Below are positions 15,848 to 23,640 of a stretch of 64,000 nt of DNA, piece by piece. Origin of the DNA: Streptomyces caniferus (GTDB taxonomy: Bacteria > Actinomycetota > Actinomycetes > Streptomycetales > Streptomycetaceae); the NCBI RefSeq assembly GCF_009811555.1, contig NZ_BLIN01000005.1, forward strand, positions 3,357,501-3,421,500, in the 5' to 3' direction. The first letter of the stretch is position 1, and each line of letters starts with the position of its first letter. The notes beneath the pieces were generated by a model. It was given only the letters and a program-made list of their open reading frames with translations, was not told the origin of the DNA and made no database searches. The position numbers were made by a program, and so were the translations under genes.

Positions 15848-17155
15848 TCACGGGGTGTCGGGTTCCGGCTGGTGGACGCCCGGTGTGGCGTCGCCCGCCG
15901 AGTCGTCGCCCGAGGCCAGCCAGCCGCCCAGACCGGCCGCCACGACCAGCGCGGCGGCGGTCGCGCCGAGCTTGATCCGGCGACGGCGCAGCGCGTCCGG
16001 CGACGAGCGGTGCCGGGCCGAGCCCGCCCGGCGCTCACCGGCGGCGCGCGGGGCACGGGCCGTGCCGTGTGCCCCGCCCGCCAGCTCGTCCGGGCCGGGG
16101 ACCCGCATGCTGGTGTGCGTCTCCCGGTTGGAGTCGGGGACCGCGCCCTGGACGAGCGGGACGGCGCCGCGCTGCGGGGTGGCCTCCCCCTGGGGCGCCG
16201 GGTGGAACGGCTCCTCGCGGGACGCGGCGGCACTCTCCGGCTCGTCCTCCGGCTGCTCGTCCTCCGGCTCGTCGATGTCCAGCGGCGGGATGCCGGCCAG
16301 GCCGGGCAGCATGTCGCGCAGCCGGGCGGCGAGCTCCGGGGCCCGCAGCCGGGAGGCCGGCGCCTTGGCCAGGCACTGCAGCAGCAGCTGCCACAGCTCG
16401 TCCGGGATGCCGGGCAGCGGCGCCACGCTCTCGGTCACATGGCGGCGCAGCACCGCCCCGGGATGCCCGCCGCCGAACGGCGTGAACCCGGCGAGCAGCT
16501 CGTACAGGACGGTCGCCAGCGCGTAGACGTCCACGGAGGCGCGCGGCGGGAGGCCCTCGATGATCTCCGGGGCGAGGTAGTCGGGGGTGCCGATGACCTT
16601 GGCCGAGCGGAGCGGGACGGAGGTCCCCCCGGCTGGCGGCTGGGACAGGGCCCGGCGCGGCGAGTCGACGAGCCGGGCGATGCCGAAGTCGGTGAGCAGC
16701 GCGGGGTGCGCACCGCCGGGGCCGAGCGGCCCCTGCATGTCCAGCAGGACGTTCTCGGGCTTGACGTCACGGTGCACGATCCGGGCGGCGTGCGCCGCGG
16801 CCAGTCCGTCGGCGACGTCGGCGGCGATCGCGACGGCGGCCTCCGGGGCCAGCCGGCGTTCGCGCTCCAGACGGGTGCGCAGATCGGTGCCCCGTACGAG
16901 GTCCATGACCAGCGCCAGGTCGTTGCCGTCGACGACGAGGTCGCGGACGCCGACGACATGCGGGTCCGCCAGGCTCAGCAGCGCCGCCCGCTCCTGCACG
17001 AAGCGGCCGACGAGTTCCTGGTCGGCGGCGAGATCCTCGCGCAACAGCTTGATGGCCACGGCCCCTTCGGGGCCCTCGCCCAGCCATACCGTGCCGGCAC
17101 TGCCGCGCCCCAGGATCTGGTGGGCGGTGTACCGGCTGCCGATCTTCCGTGCCAA
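15848..17155 (-). CDS. pkaB: Ser/Thr protein kinase, PkaB-like, with C-terminal TM
   Basis: 435 residues from TTG 17155, chosen because GGAG lies five bases upstream and the kinase fold starts at once (MARKIGSRYTAHQILGRGSA). Kinase domain about 8-265: invariant Lys K36 in VAIK, catalytic loop HRDVKPEN at 128-135, DFG at 156-158, and GTPDYLAPE in the activation segment. An acidic/Pro-rich juxtamembrane linker is followed by a TM helix near 400 (LGATAAALVVAAGLGGWLAS) and a short exterior tail. Hanks-type kinases phosphorylate proteins in signalling. It is next to the PkaA-like kinase, the arrangement known for S. coelicolor pkaA/pkaB, which is the basis for the symbol. Confidence 0.88.
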   Translation of the reverse strand: MARKIGSRYTAHQILGRGSAGTVWLGEGPEGAVAIKLLREDLAADQELVGRFVQERAALLSLADPHVVGVRDLVVDGNDLALVMDLVRGTDLRTRLERERRLAPEAAVAIAADVADGLAAAHAARIVHRDVKPENVLLDMQGPLGPGGAHPALLTDFGIARLVDSPRRALSQPPAGGTSVPLRSAKVIGTPDYLAPEIIEGLPPRASVDVYALATVLYELLAGFTPFGGGHPGAVLRRHVTESVAPLPGIPDELWQLLLQCLAKAPASRLRAPELAARLRDMLPGLAGIPPLDIDEPEDEQPEDEPESAAASREEPFHPAPQGEATPQRGAVPLVQGAVPDSNRETHTSMRVPGPDELAGGAHGTARAPRAAGERRAGSARHRSSPDALRRRRIKLGATAAALVVAAGLGGWLASGDDSAGDATPGVHQPEPDTP

Positions 17156-17543
17156 GACTGCTCCGACGTGTCGGGCCCCCGAGCGTCCTGCGGGGGCTGA
17201 GGTTGGCGTCAAAGCTACGCGGATGCCAGGGGGTTCAGTGCCCCGGAACGTGGCAACCTTCACTTCTGTGAGCGAAATTGTCCGTCAGAAGTCGACAAAT
17301 CCACTGGGTCGCCTCCCGGACCGGTCCGACGCGTCGGCGAAGTGAGGCGCCGGAGGCTCGGGCACTCCGCGCTTCGGAGCGCTGGTGAGCCGGTGTACCG
17401 GCAGGTCGCAGCGCTGCCGCGACGAAGCCGTGGAAACGGTGCGGGCCCGGCCGGCCTGCGGAACAGGTGGCACGGGCCCGTCGAGGAGCGCGCGGAGGCT
17501 CCGGGGCGCCCGCGGACTGCGCCGAGTCCGCGGGCGTGCGGTG
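17156..17543. other. Intergenic region between pkaA and pkaB
   Basis: 388 bases. It holds the pkaA terminator (17507-17536) and the pkaB promoter side. A TAGCTT candidate -10 lies on the minus strand at 17217-17212, about 57 bases before the pkaB start. No convincing gene. Confidence 0.55.
17507..17536 (-). terminator. Hairpin terminator after pkaA
   Basis: 12-bp perfect stem CGCCCGCGGACT/AGTCCGCGGGCG with a 6-base loop, beginning eight bases after the pkaA stop. There is no clear U tract. Confidence 0.75.
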
Positions 17544-19196
17544 TCAGCCGCTGAGTTTCTGCACGAAGCGCTGCACGCTGTTGAAGACGTGCCCGACCTG
17601 GGAGAAGAAGCCCCGCGTCGTGCCGATCCACTCCTGGAGCGGGGTCAGCTCCCACACCAGCCACGCCGCCACGAACAGCAGGATCAGCGTGAACAGGCAG
17701 CCCTTGAGGCAGCCCAGCCCCGGGATCTTCATGGGGTTGGCGCTGCGCTGACGGGGCTCGCGCCGGGGCCGGGGCTCCGGGGCGGGCGGCCGCTGCGGTT
17801 CGTAGCGCTGCGGCGGCGGCTCCTGGCGGCGCTGCGGGGCCTGCGGCTGCTGCTGGGCGTACGGCGCCTGCTGCTGGCGGTACTGGGGCTGCTGCGGGCG
17901 CTGCGGCGGCTGCTGGGGAGCGGCCTGGCGCTGCGGACGGCGGCGCAGCGGGTCCTCGGCGGGATCCAGGTACTGCACCTGGGTCTGCTCGTTGCGGTCG
18001 CGCGCGGCCCGCATCTGGGACTCCCACGGATGGGGGCCGTCGGGGCCCTGCGGTCCGCCGGGGGGTGCGCCCATGGGCATCGGCGGCATCGCGCGGGTCG
18101 GGTCGGCGCCGGGGCCGCCCGGTCCGCCCGGTCCGCCCGGTCCGCCCGTGGACGGCAGCACGCTGGTCGCCGCGGCCGGGTCGTAGGACCCGGCGTTGGA
18201 CGGGAGCACCTGGGTGGGGTCGGCGTCGCCGCCGGGCGCCTGGGCACCGTCGGCGCCCGTACCGGGGACGGTCGCGGGCGCGGGGTCGGGGGCGAGCAGC
18301 GCGGCGACACCGAGCGCGGCCTCGGCCGCGGCCGGGGTGGCGTGCACCCCGATACCGCCGGCCACGGTGCGCAGCGCGCGGGCGAGGTTCTCGGCGCTGG
18401 GCCGCTCCTCGGGGCGCTTGCGCAGGCAGCGCTCGATCACCGTCCACAGCGGCTCGGGCAGCGTGCCGGGGCGCTGCGGCTCCTCGCTGAGGTGGCGGTG
18501 CAGCACCTCCAGCGCGGTCGACCCGGCGAACGGCGGACGGCCGGTGACCAGCTCGTACAGCAGGATGCCGGCGCCGTAGATGTCCACGGCGGAGGTCTGC
18601 GGGCGGCCCTCGGCGGACTCCGGCGCCACATAGGCGGGGGTGCCGACGAACTCGTGGGTGCGGGTCAGCCCCGGGGAGTCGGCGAGGCGGGCGATGCCGA
18701 AGTCGGTCAGCATCGGGTGCATCTCGCCGCTGCCGTCCGACCCGGCGAGCAGGACGTTGGCGGGCTTGAGGTCGCGGTGCACCACGCCGTCGGCATGGCT
18801 GGCGGCCAGCGCATCGGCGATCTGGGCGGTGAGCAGCGAGGCGGCCACCGGGCTCAGGGCGCCGTTGTCGCGCAGATAGCGGTGCAGGTCGGGGCCGTCG
18901 ACCAGGTCCATGACCAGGGCGAGCAGATCACCCTCGACGACGAGGTCGCGGGTGCGGACGATGTTGGGGTGGGTCAGGCGCAGCAGGACGGAGCGCTCCC
19001 GCAGGAAGCGCATCACCACGTCCGCGTCGTGCGCCAGCTCCTCCTTGAGGACCTTGATCGCGACCGTCTCACCGGGCTCTCCTGCCACGGCGGCCTCGGC
19101 GCCCGCCGTCTCCCGCTGGCGGGCACGCCAGACGGTGCCCGTGGCACCGCGTCCCAGCGGCTCCTCGAGCAGGTACTTGCTGCCTACCGGCCGCAC
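17544..19196 (-). CDS. pkaA: Ser/Thr protein kinase, PkaA-like, with Pro/Gln-rich linker and TM
   Basis: 550 residues from GTG 19196, with GGGAG eight bases upstream. Kinase domain about 5-275: K48 in VAIK, HRDLKPAN at 140-147, DFG at 165-167, GTPAYVAPE. An extra Ala/Glu loop (about 27-42) sits between the first beta strands. A long Pro/Gln/Gly-rich linker follows (GGPGGPGGPGGPG; PQQPPQRPQQPQ), then a cysteine pair and TM helix near 500 (CLKGCLFTLILLFVAAWLVW) and a 40-residue exterior tail. Length and the adjacent shorter kinase fit S. coelicolor PkaA/PkaB. It is divergent from an FHA protein, a phosphothreonine reader that may be its target. Confidence 0.9.
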   Translation of the reverse strand: MRPVGSKYLLEEPLGRGATGTVWRARQRETAGAEAAVAGEPGETVAIKVLKEELAHDADVVMRFLRERSVLLRLTHPNIVRTRDLVVEGDLLALVMDLVDGPDLHRYLRDNGALSPVAASLLTAQIADALAASHADGVVHRDLKPANVLLAGSDGSGEMHPMLTDFGIARLADSPGLTRTHEFVGTPAYVAPESAEGRPQTSAVDIYGAGILLYELVTGRPPFAGSTALEVLHRHLSEEPQRPGTLPEPLWTVIERCLRKRPEERPSAENLARALRTVAGGIGVHATPAAAEAALGVAALLAPDPAPATVPGTGADGAQAPGGDADPTQVLPSNAGSYDPAAATSVLPSTGGPGGPGGPGGPGADPTRAMPPMPMGAPPGGPQGPDGPHPWESQMRAARDRNEQTQVQYLDPAEDPLRRRPQRQAAPQQPPQRPQQPQYRQQQAPYAQQQPQAPQRRQEPPPQRYEPQRPPAPEPRPRREPRQRSANPMKIPGLGCLKGCLFTLILLFVAAWLVWELTPLQEWIGTTRGFFSQVGHVFNSVQRFVQKLSG

Positions 19197-19690
19197 GTCA
19201 TGCGCTCCCTGGTCGTGGTGGTTCCGTTGCCCGGCCCGCTGGATCAGCTGATCAACTCCGCGCGGCCCGTCCGACCCACTGTAGTGCCGTCGTACAAACT
19301 TTTCGGTCCGGCGGCCCGGGACGGACTTGTGGGGAAGACGCACTTCCGGAACGGATGGTTGCCTGCCGCGGCCGGCCGGTGCCGGTGCCCGCCCGGCGCA
19401 TCCTGCCGTGGACCGTCCCGAGCTGATCACGGCAGTCGAAATCCGGCCGGGCACGGCACGCAAGCAGGCACTTTTTCGCCCTTAGAAGACCAATCAAGAT
19501 CACTGAATGGCGGTCGGCGGGCGTGTTGTCAGTGGCAGGTGCGAGGATGCTCCTCAGCACGATGCGGTGGGGGCGCGCGGTCTTTGTCGCGACGTGCACT
19601 TGGGACTTGTACGTGCCGACGTGCCCGGGTGCGGTGGGGGGAGTGAGCGGGCCCCCTGTCGGATCCCGGCAGAAGGGACCGTTGACGGCG
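19197..19690. other. Divergent intergenic region, pkaA / FHA-FtsK gene
   Basis: 494 bases without a supported gene. It contains an AT-richer patch around 19475-19505 and the TTGTCAGTG promoter at 19526-19548. On the minus strand CACTACAGTGG near 19295 offers a TACAGT -10 for pkaA. In-frame codons from 19562 could extend the FHA gene if its mRNA is leaderless. Confidence 0.5.
19526..19548 (+). promoter_or_regulatory. TTGTCAGTG-type (RecA-NDp/PafBC-like) promoter
   Basis: TTGTCAGTG (19526-19534), exactly eight bases, then GAGGAT (19543-19548). This is the spacing of the actinobacterial RecA-independent damage promoter TTGTC[AG]GTG-N8-TANNNT, with one -10 mismatch (G for T). The predicted start is about 19555, giving a leader of about 136 bases before ATG 19691. 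Confidence 0.6.
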
Positions 19691-22600
19691 ATGCAGATCC
19701 GGCTGACCGTCCTCGGGCCGCGCAGCGGCCACACCACACGGACCTGCGATGTGCTCGTGACGGCCCCCGCCGGGACCGCGCTGGCGGCGGTGGCAGGCTC
19801 GCTCGCGGCCTCCGTGGCGGGCTCGGGTGCGGATGTCGGCGGCTCGGGAAGCGGCGGCCCCGTCGTGCTGTACGCCGGGACCGAGCGGCTCGATCCGCAG
19901 CGCGCGGCGATCGGCGAACCCCCTCTGATCGACGGGGCGGTGCTCTCCCTCCACGGCCCGGGCCCCGCCCCGGCCCACGGCCTGCCGCACGGCTCCGCCC
20001 GCCTGCGCGTCGTCTCCGGCCCCGATGCCGGCGGGGTGCACCTGCTGCACGGCGGCCAGATCCGCATCGGCCGCTCCGCCGACGCCGACGTCCCCCTCGA
20101 CGACCCCGACGTGTCCCGGCTGCACTGCGCCGTGACGGTCGAGCCGGACGGCTCGGTGTACGTGGCCGATCTGCGCTCCACGAACGGCACCGTCGTGGAC
20201 GGCACCGACCTCGCCGACCGGCCCGCACCGCTGCGCCCCGGCGCCCTGCTGCGCATCGGCGAATCCGCCCTGCGCCTCCAGTCCGCGCCCAGCGCCCCCG
20301 ACCCCGCCCTGCCGACCGCCCCGGACGGCGAGGGACATCTGCGGATCGCCCCCGGGACGGCCGACGCGTACCCGGAGACGGAGGCGCCGGGCCGGACCGG
20401 GGGCTACGGAGAGTTCGGGCCGCCGACGGGTCCGCACGGAGCCACCTCCGCCGCGGCGGGGGCCTATGCGGGAGCCGGGGACTACACCCGGACGACCGGC
20501 GACGCGGCCGGCCCCGTACCCCCCTCCGCCTCCGCACAGGCACCACCGGAATCGGCGGGGCGGCGGGACACTCCCCTGCGCGGCACCCCGACCCGGTACG
20601 ACGCCCCGGGCCGGGGCTCCGCGCGGGGCGCCACCGCCGCACCCTTCCCCGGGGCCTCCACGGGCCATGTCTACGACCGCACCACCGGCGGCGGCCCGGC
20701 GGACGGCTTCGGCCCCGGGGTCCGGGAGCGCGGCGACGGCTTCCCGGCCGGTGCGCAGGACCCGACGCACGGCGGACAGCAGTCCTTGGCTCCGGCCGAC
20801 GACGGGACCCGTAAGGGCGGGCGGCGGGGCGGCATCGGCGCCTGGGCGCGGCGGCTGGCCGGTGGCCGGCCCGCCGTGGAGCGCCCGGCCGACGCCTTCA
20901 CCCCGGAGTACGAACCGGCCGGCGCCTCCCGGTCGGCCTTCGCGGACCCCGCCGAGGGCGTACCGGCTCCCGAGACGCTCTCCGGGCCGGCCGCGGACGA
21001 ACGATGGCCGGATGCCGCCGCCGTCCTGCTCACCGCCCTGGGCCCGGGCCCCCGCCTCTGGGAGCGCGGCCCCGACCACCCCGACGCCCTGACCATCCGG
21101 CTGGGGACGGCCCCCCGGCACGGCGGCCGGGCTGCCGCGCCGGTCACCGTCGATCTGCGCCGGGCGGGCTCCCTCGGCCTCGCCGGGCCGCGTACGCGCC
21201 TGACCGGCCTGGCCCGCGGCGCCCTCGCCCAGCTCGCGGCCCTGCACTCCCCCGGCACCCTCGACCTCGTGCTGATCAGCGCGGACCGGTCGCGCCCCGC
21301 CGAGGAGCGGGTGGCGGAGTGGTCCTGGCTCGGCTGGCTGCCGCAGGTCCGCCCGGCCCACGGCCAGGACTGCCGGCTGCTGCTCGCCTACGACAAGGAA
21401 CAGGCCGCGGCCCGTACCTCCGAACTGGTGCGCCGCCTCGACGACAGCCCGCTGGGACCCGGCTGGCCCAGCGCCGAGCGGGCGGAGATCGCCTCCGCCG
21501 CCGCCCGCCACCAGGGCCCGTACACCCTGGTGGTCGTCGACGGCGACCCCGGGACCTCCGCGCTGCGCGAGACCACCGCCCGGCTCGCCGCGGGCGGCCC
21601 CGCGGCCGGTATCCACCTCCTGTGCCTGGCGGAGACCCCGGCCGCCTCCCCCGCCTTCCCGCTGGCCGCGACGTACGAAGCGGCCCGGGCGGCGTCGCCC
21701 GCCTTCGGCGAATGCGGGGCCGTCGCGGTGCTCAGCGGCGATGTCGCCACGGCGCTGCGCGTCGTCCAGCCGGGCTCCGGGCCCAACGGCACGGTCGCGA
21801 CGGTGGACGCGGTCTCCGGCGCCTGGGCCGAGCGGTTCGCGCGGGCGCTGGCGCCGCTGCGCGAGAGCGACGCGGCAGCCGGGTCCGGCGGCCGGGGGGC
21901 GCCGCGCGCGGCCGTCCCGCTGCCCGACACGGCTCGTCTGCTGGACGAGTTGGGGCTGGCCCGCGCCACCCCCGCGTCCCTGATGGCCCGTTGGGCCGCC
22001 GCGCTGGACACCGACCGGCCCGGCGCCGCCGCGGTGCTCGGCGCCGGACCGCACGGCCCGCTGTGCGCCGACCTCGCCGCCGACGGCTCGCATCTCGTCC
22101 TGGAGGGCGCGGCGGCCACCGGCAAGACCGAGCTGCTGCGTTCGCTGGCCGCCTCGCTGGCGGCCGCCGACCGACCTGATCTGCTGTCGATGGTGCTGGT
22201 GGACGGCGGCGGCAGCGAGCGCGGCGACGGGCTGCGGGTCTGTACGGACCTGCCGCACGTCACGACGTACCTCGCCGCCTCGGACCCGGTCCGGATGCGG
22301 GAGTTCGCCCAGGCGCTGTCCTCCGAGCTGAAGCGGCGGGCGGAAATACTCGACGGCACCCCGTTCGCAGAGTGGCGGGCCAAGCATCTGCCGGCCCCCC
22401 GGATCGTCTCCCCCCGACGCCCCGCCGAGAGCGGCACCCGCGGTGACGGAGAGCAGGAACCGATTACTCACCGTAATCGTTGCCGTGATAGTGGAACGGG
22501 CGGCGGCACCGCGGCGAACCCGTCGGCGGACCCGTCGACCACCGGAACCCTGCGCCTGCGCGCCCGCAGCACCCCGCCCGCCGGTGCAGCGGCCCCGGAG

Positions 22601-23137
22601 GCCGGTACCGACGCCGCCGCGCCGATGCCCCGCCTCTTCGTGCTCGTCGACGACTTCGACGCCCTGGTGGCGCCCGCACTGGGCAGCACCGGCCGCCCGG
22701 CCGCCGGCTCCGTGGTGCGCGCCCTGGAGGCGGTGGCCCGGGACGGGGCGGCGCTCGGAGTCCACCTGATAGCCGCCACCGGCCACCCGGACCGCACGGC
22801 CGAGACCGCGACCAGCGAACGGGCCGGCCTGCGCGTCCAGTTGGGTGCCCTCGACGATCCGTCCGAGCCGGTCCCCCCGGGCCGCGGGCGGCTGCACCGC
22901 GCGGCGGACGGCTCCTCCACGCCGTTCCAGGCGGGCCGGGTGACCGGCCGGATACCCCGGACGTCCACCCTCCGGCCGACGGTCGTGCCGCTGGAGTGGC
23001 AGCGGATGGGCGACCCGCCGGCCCGGCGCCCCCTGCGCGAGCTGGGCAACGGCCCGACGGACCTGGCCCTGCTGGCCAGCGCGCTGCAACGGGCCGCACA
23101 GTCGTCGGGCGCGCCGGCCACCCCGCCGCTGCTGTGA
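19691..23137 (+). CDS. FHA-domain protein with FtsK/SpoIIIE-like ATPase
   Basis: 1148 residues. The N-terminal ubiquitin-like part (MQIRLTVLGPRSG) is followed by an FHA domain at about 105-190 with GQIRIGRS, VSRLHC and STNGT, which binds phosphothreonine. A disordered linker follows to about 440, then an ATPase region: P-loop GAAATGKT at 806-813 and Walker B RLFVLVDDFDALV. Only one clear P-loop is seen, unlike EccC proteins, which have three. It is divergent from kinase pkaA, so the kinase may phosphorylate it or a partner. ATG 19691 is chosen; TTG 19682 is possible. An odd codon patch lies at 22459-22497. Confidence 0.85.
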   Translation: MQIRLTVLGPRSGHTTRTCDVLVTAPAGTALAAVAGSLAASVAGSGADVGGSGSGGPVVLYAGTERLDPQRAAIGEPPLIDGAVLSLHGPGPAPAHGLPHGSARLRVVSGPDAGGVHLLHGGQIRIGRSADADVPLDDPDVSRLHCAVTVEPDGSVYVADLRSTNGTVVDGTDLADRPAPLRPGALLRIGESALRLQSAPSAPDPALPTAPDGEGHLRIAPGTADAYPETEAPGRTGGYGEFGPPTGPHGATSAAAGAYAGAGDYTRTTGDAAGPVPPSASAQAPPESAGRRDTPLRGTPTRYDAPGRGSARGATAAPFPGASTGHVYDRTTGGGPADGFGPGVRERGDGFPAGAQDPTHGGQQSLAPADDGTRKGGRRGGIGAWARRLAGGRPAVERPADAFTPEYEPAGASRSAFADPAEGVPAPETLSGPAADERWPDAAAVLLTALGPGPRLWERGPDHPDALTIRLGTAPRHGGRAAAPVTVDLRRAGSLGLAGPRTRLTGLARGALAQLAALHSPGTLDLVLISADRSRPAEERVAEWSWLGWLPQVRPAHGQDCRLLLAYDKEQAAARTSELVRRLDDSPLGPGWPSAERAEIASAAARHQGPYTLVVVDGDPGTSALRETTARLAAGGPAAGIHLLCLAETPAASPAFPLAATYEAARAASPAFGECGAVAVLSGDVATALRVVQPGSGPNGTVATVDAVSGAWAERFARALAPLRESDAAAGSGGRGAPRAAVPLPDTARLLDELGLARATPASLMARWAAALDTDRPGAAAVLGAGPHGPLCADLAADGSHLVLEGAAATGKTELLRSLAASLAAADRPDLLSMVLVDGGGSERGDGLRVCTDLPHVTTYLAASDPVRMREFAQALSSELKRRAEILDGTPFAEWRAKHLPAPRIVSPRRPAESGTRGDGEQEPITHRNRCRDSGTGGGTAANPSADPSTTGTLRLRARSTPPAGAAAPEAGTDAAAPMPRLFVLVDDFDALVAPALGSTGRPAAGSVVRALEAVARDGAALGVHLIAATGHPDRTAETATSERAGLRVQLGALDDPSEPVPPGRGRLHRAADGSSTPFQAGRVTGRIPRTSTLRPTVVPLEWQRMGDPPARRPLRELGNGPTDLALLASALQRAAQSSGAPATPPLL

Positions 23138-23214
23138 GGCGCCAGGGCCCGCCATAGCCGTCGGGCGCTGTCGCGCTGGAAGCCGGGGCGGCGCGCAACT
23201 GCGGTGAGGCCGGT

Positions 23215-23253
23215 GTGGTGAAACCCGGTGGCGAAACACTGTGGTGAAACCCG
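23215..23253. repeat. Three 13-bp tandem repeats
   Basis: GTGGTGAAACCCG (23215-23227), GTGGCGAAACACT (23228-23240), GTGGTGAAACCCG (23241-23253). A degenerate fourth copy precedes them at about 23201. Confidence 0.85.
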
Positions 23254-23290
23254 GGGCGTCGCCTCATGGCGCCGTCACGCCCCGCGCAGT

Positions 23291-23370
23291 CAGCTCCGTA
23301 CGCCCCCAGCCAGCTCCGTCACGACATCGGCGGCTCCGTCACGACACCAGCAGCGCCGTCACGAGTGCTC
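23291..23370. repeat. Four 20-bp direct repeats, candidate operator array
   Basis: Units begin at 23291, 23311, 23331 and 23351. The last three carry CCGTCACGA at an exact 20-bp period (CGTCACGA at 23317, 23337, 23357); the first has CAGCTCCGT only. Outlying copies occur at 23273 (CGTCACGC), 23384 (CGTCACA) and 23415 (CGTCACGA). Twenty bases is two helical turns, so bound proteins would line up on one face. Confidence 0.7.
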
Positions 23371-23640
23371 ATCCCCGTAGCCCCGTCACAGCAGCCTCAG
23401 GCCCATAACAGCAGCGTCACGAAAGGCCAGTTGGGGCGGGAGGCGGTATTGCGGAGGCCGGGGGCAGGGCGTAGGACTGTCGCACACCGCAGAGCACGAC
23501 GAGGCGCAGCGCGACCACGCAGCACGGCACGACCCACCGCACGGCACGACGCGAACGGCACGGCAGGGGCGCCGCGGCACGACGTGACACGGCCCCCTTC
23601 GCACCCGGCACGGCAGGCGCAGCGATAAGGGGCTACGGGG

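Larger units (their letters stand above)
23138..23640. other. Repeat-rich intergenic region upstream of the sugar ABC operon
   Basis: 503 bases. It contains 13-bp tandem repeats (23215-23253), 20-bp direct repeats around CTCCGTCACGAC (23291-23370), further CGTCACGA copies, and a GCACGGCACGAC repeat (23522-23533 and 23539-23550). Open frames across it have repeat-driven composition and are not supported as genes. Confidence 0.65.

Noticed and set aside
6761..23137. A complete type VII secretion system joining the EspC/WXG operon with the FHA/FtsK ATPase
   Set aside because: The ATPase gene is 11 kb away beyond core genes and has one clear P-loop rather than the three of EccC. No eccB, eccD, eccE or mycP homologue is present.
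23266..23628. Open frame of 120 codons in the repeat-rich intergenic region
   Set aside because: Its residues come from the direct repeats, and no ribosome site or domain is present.
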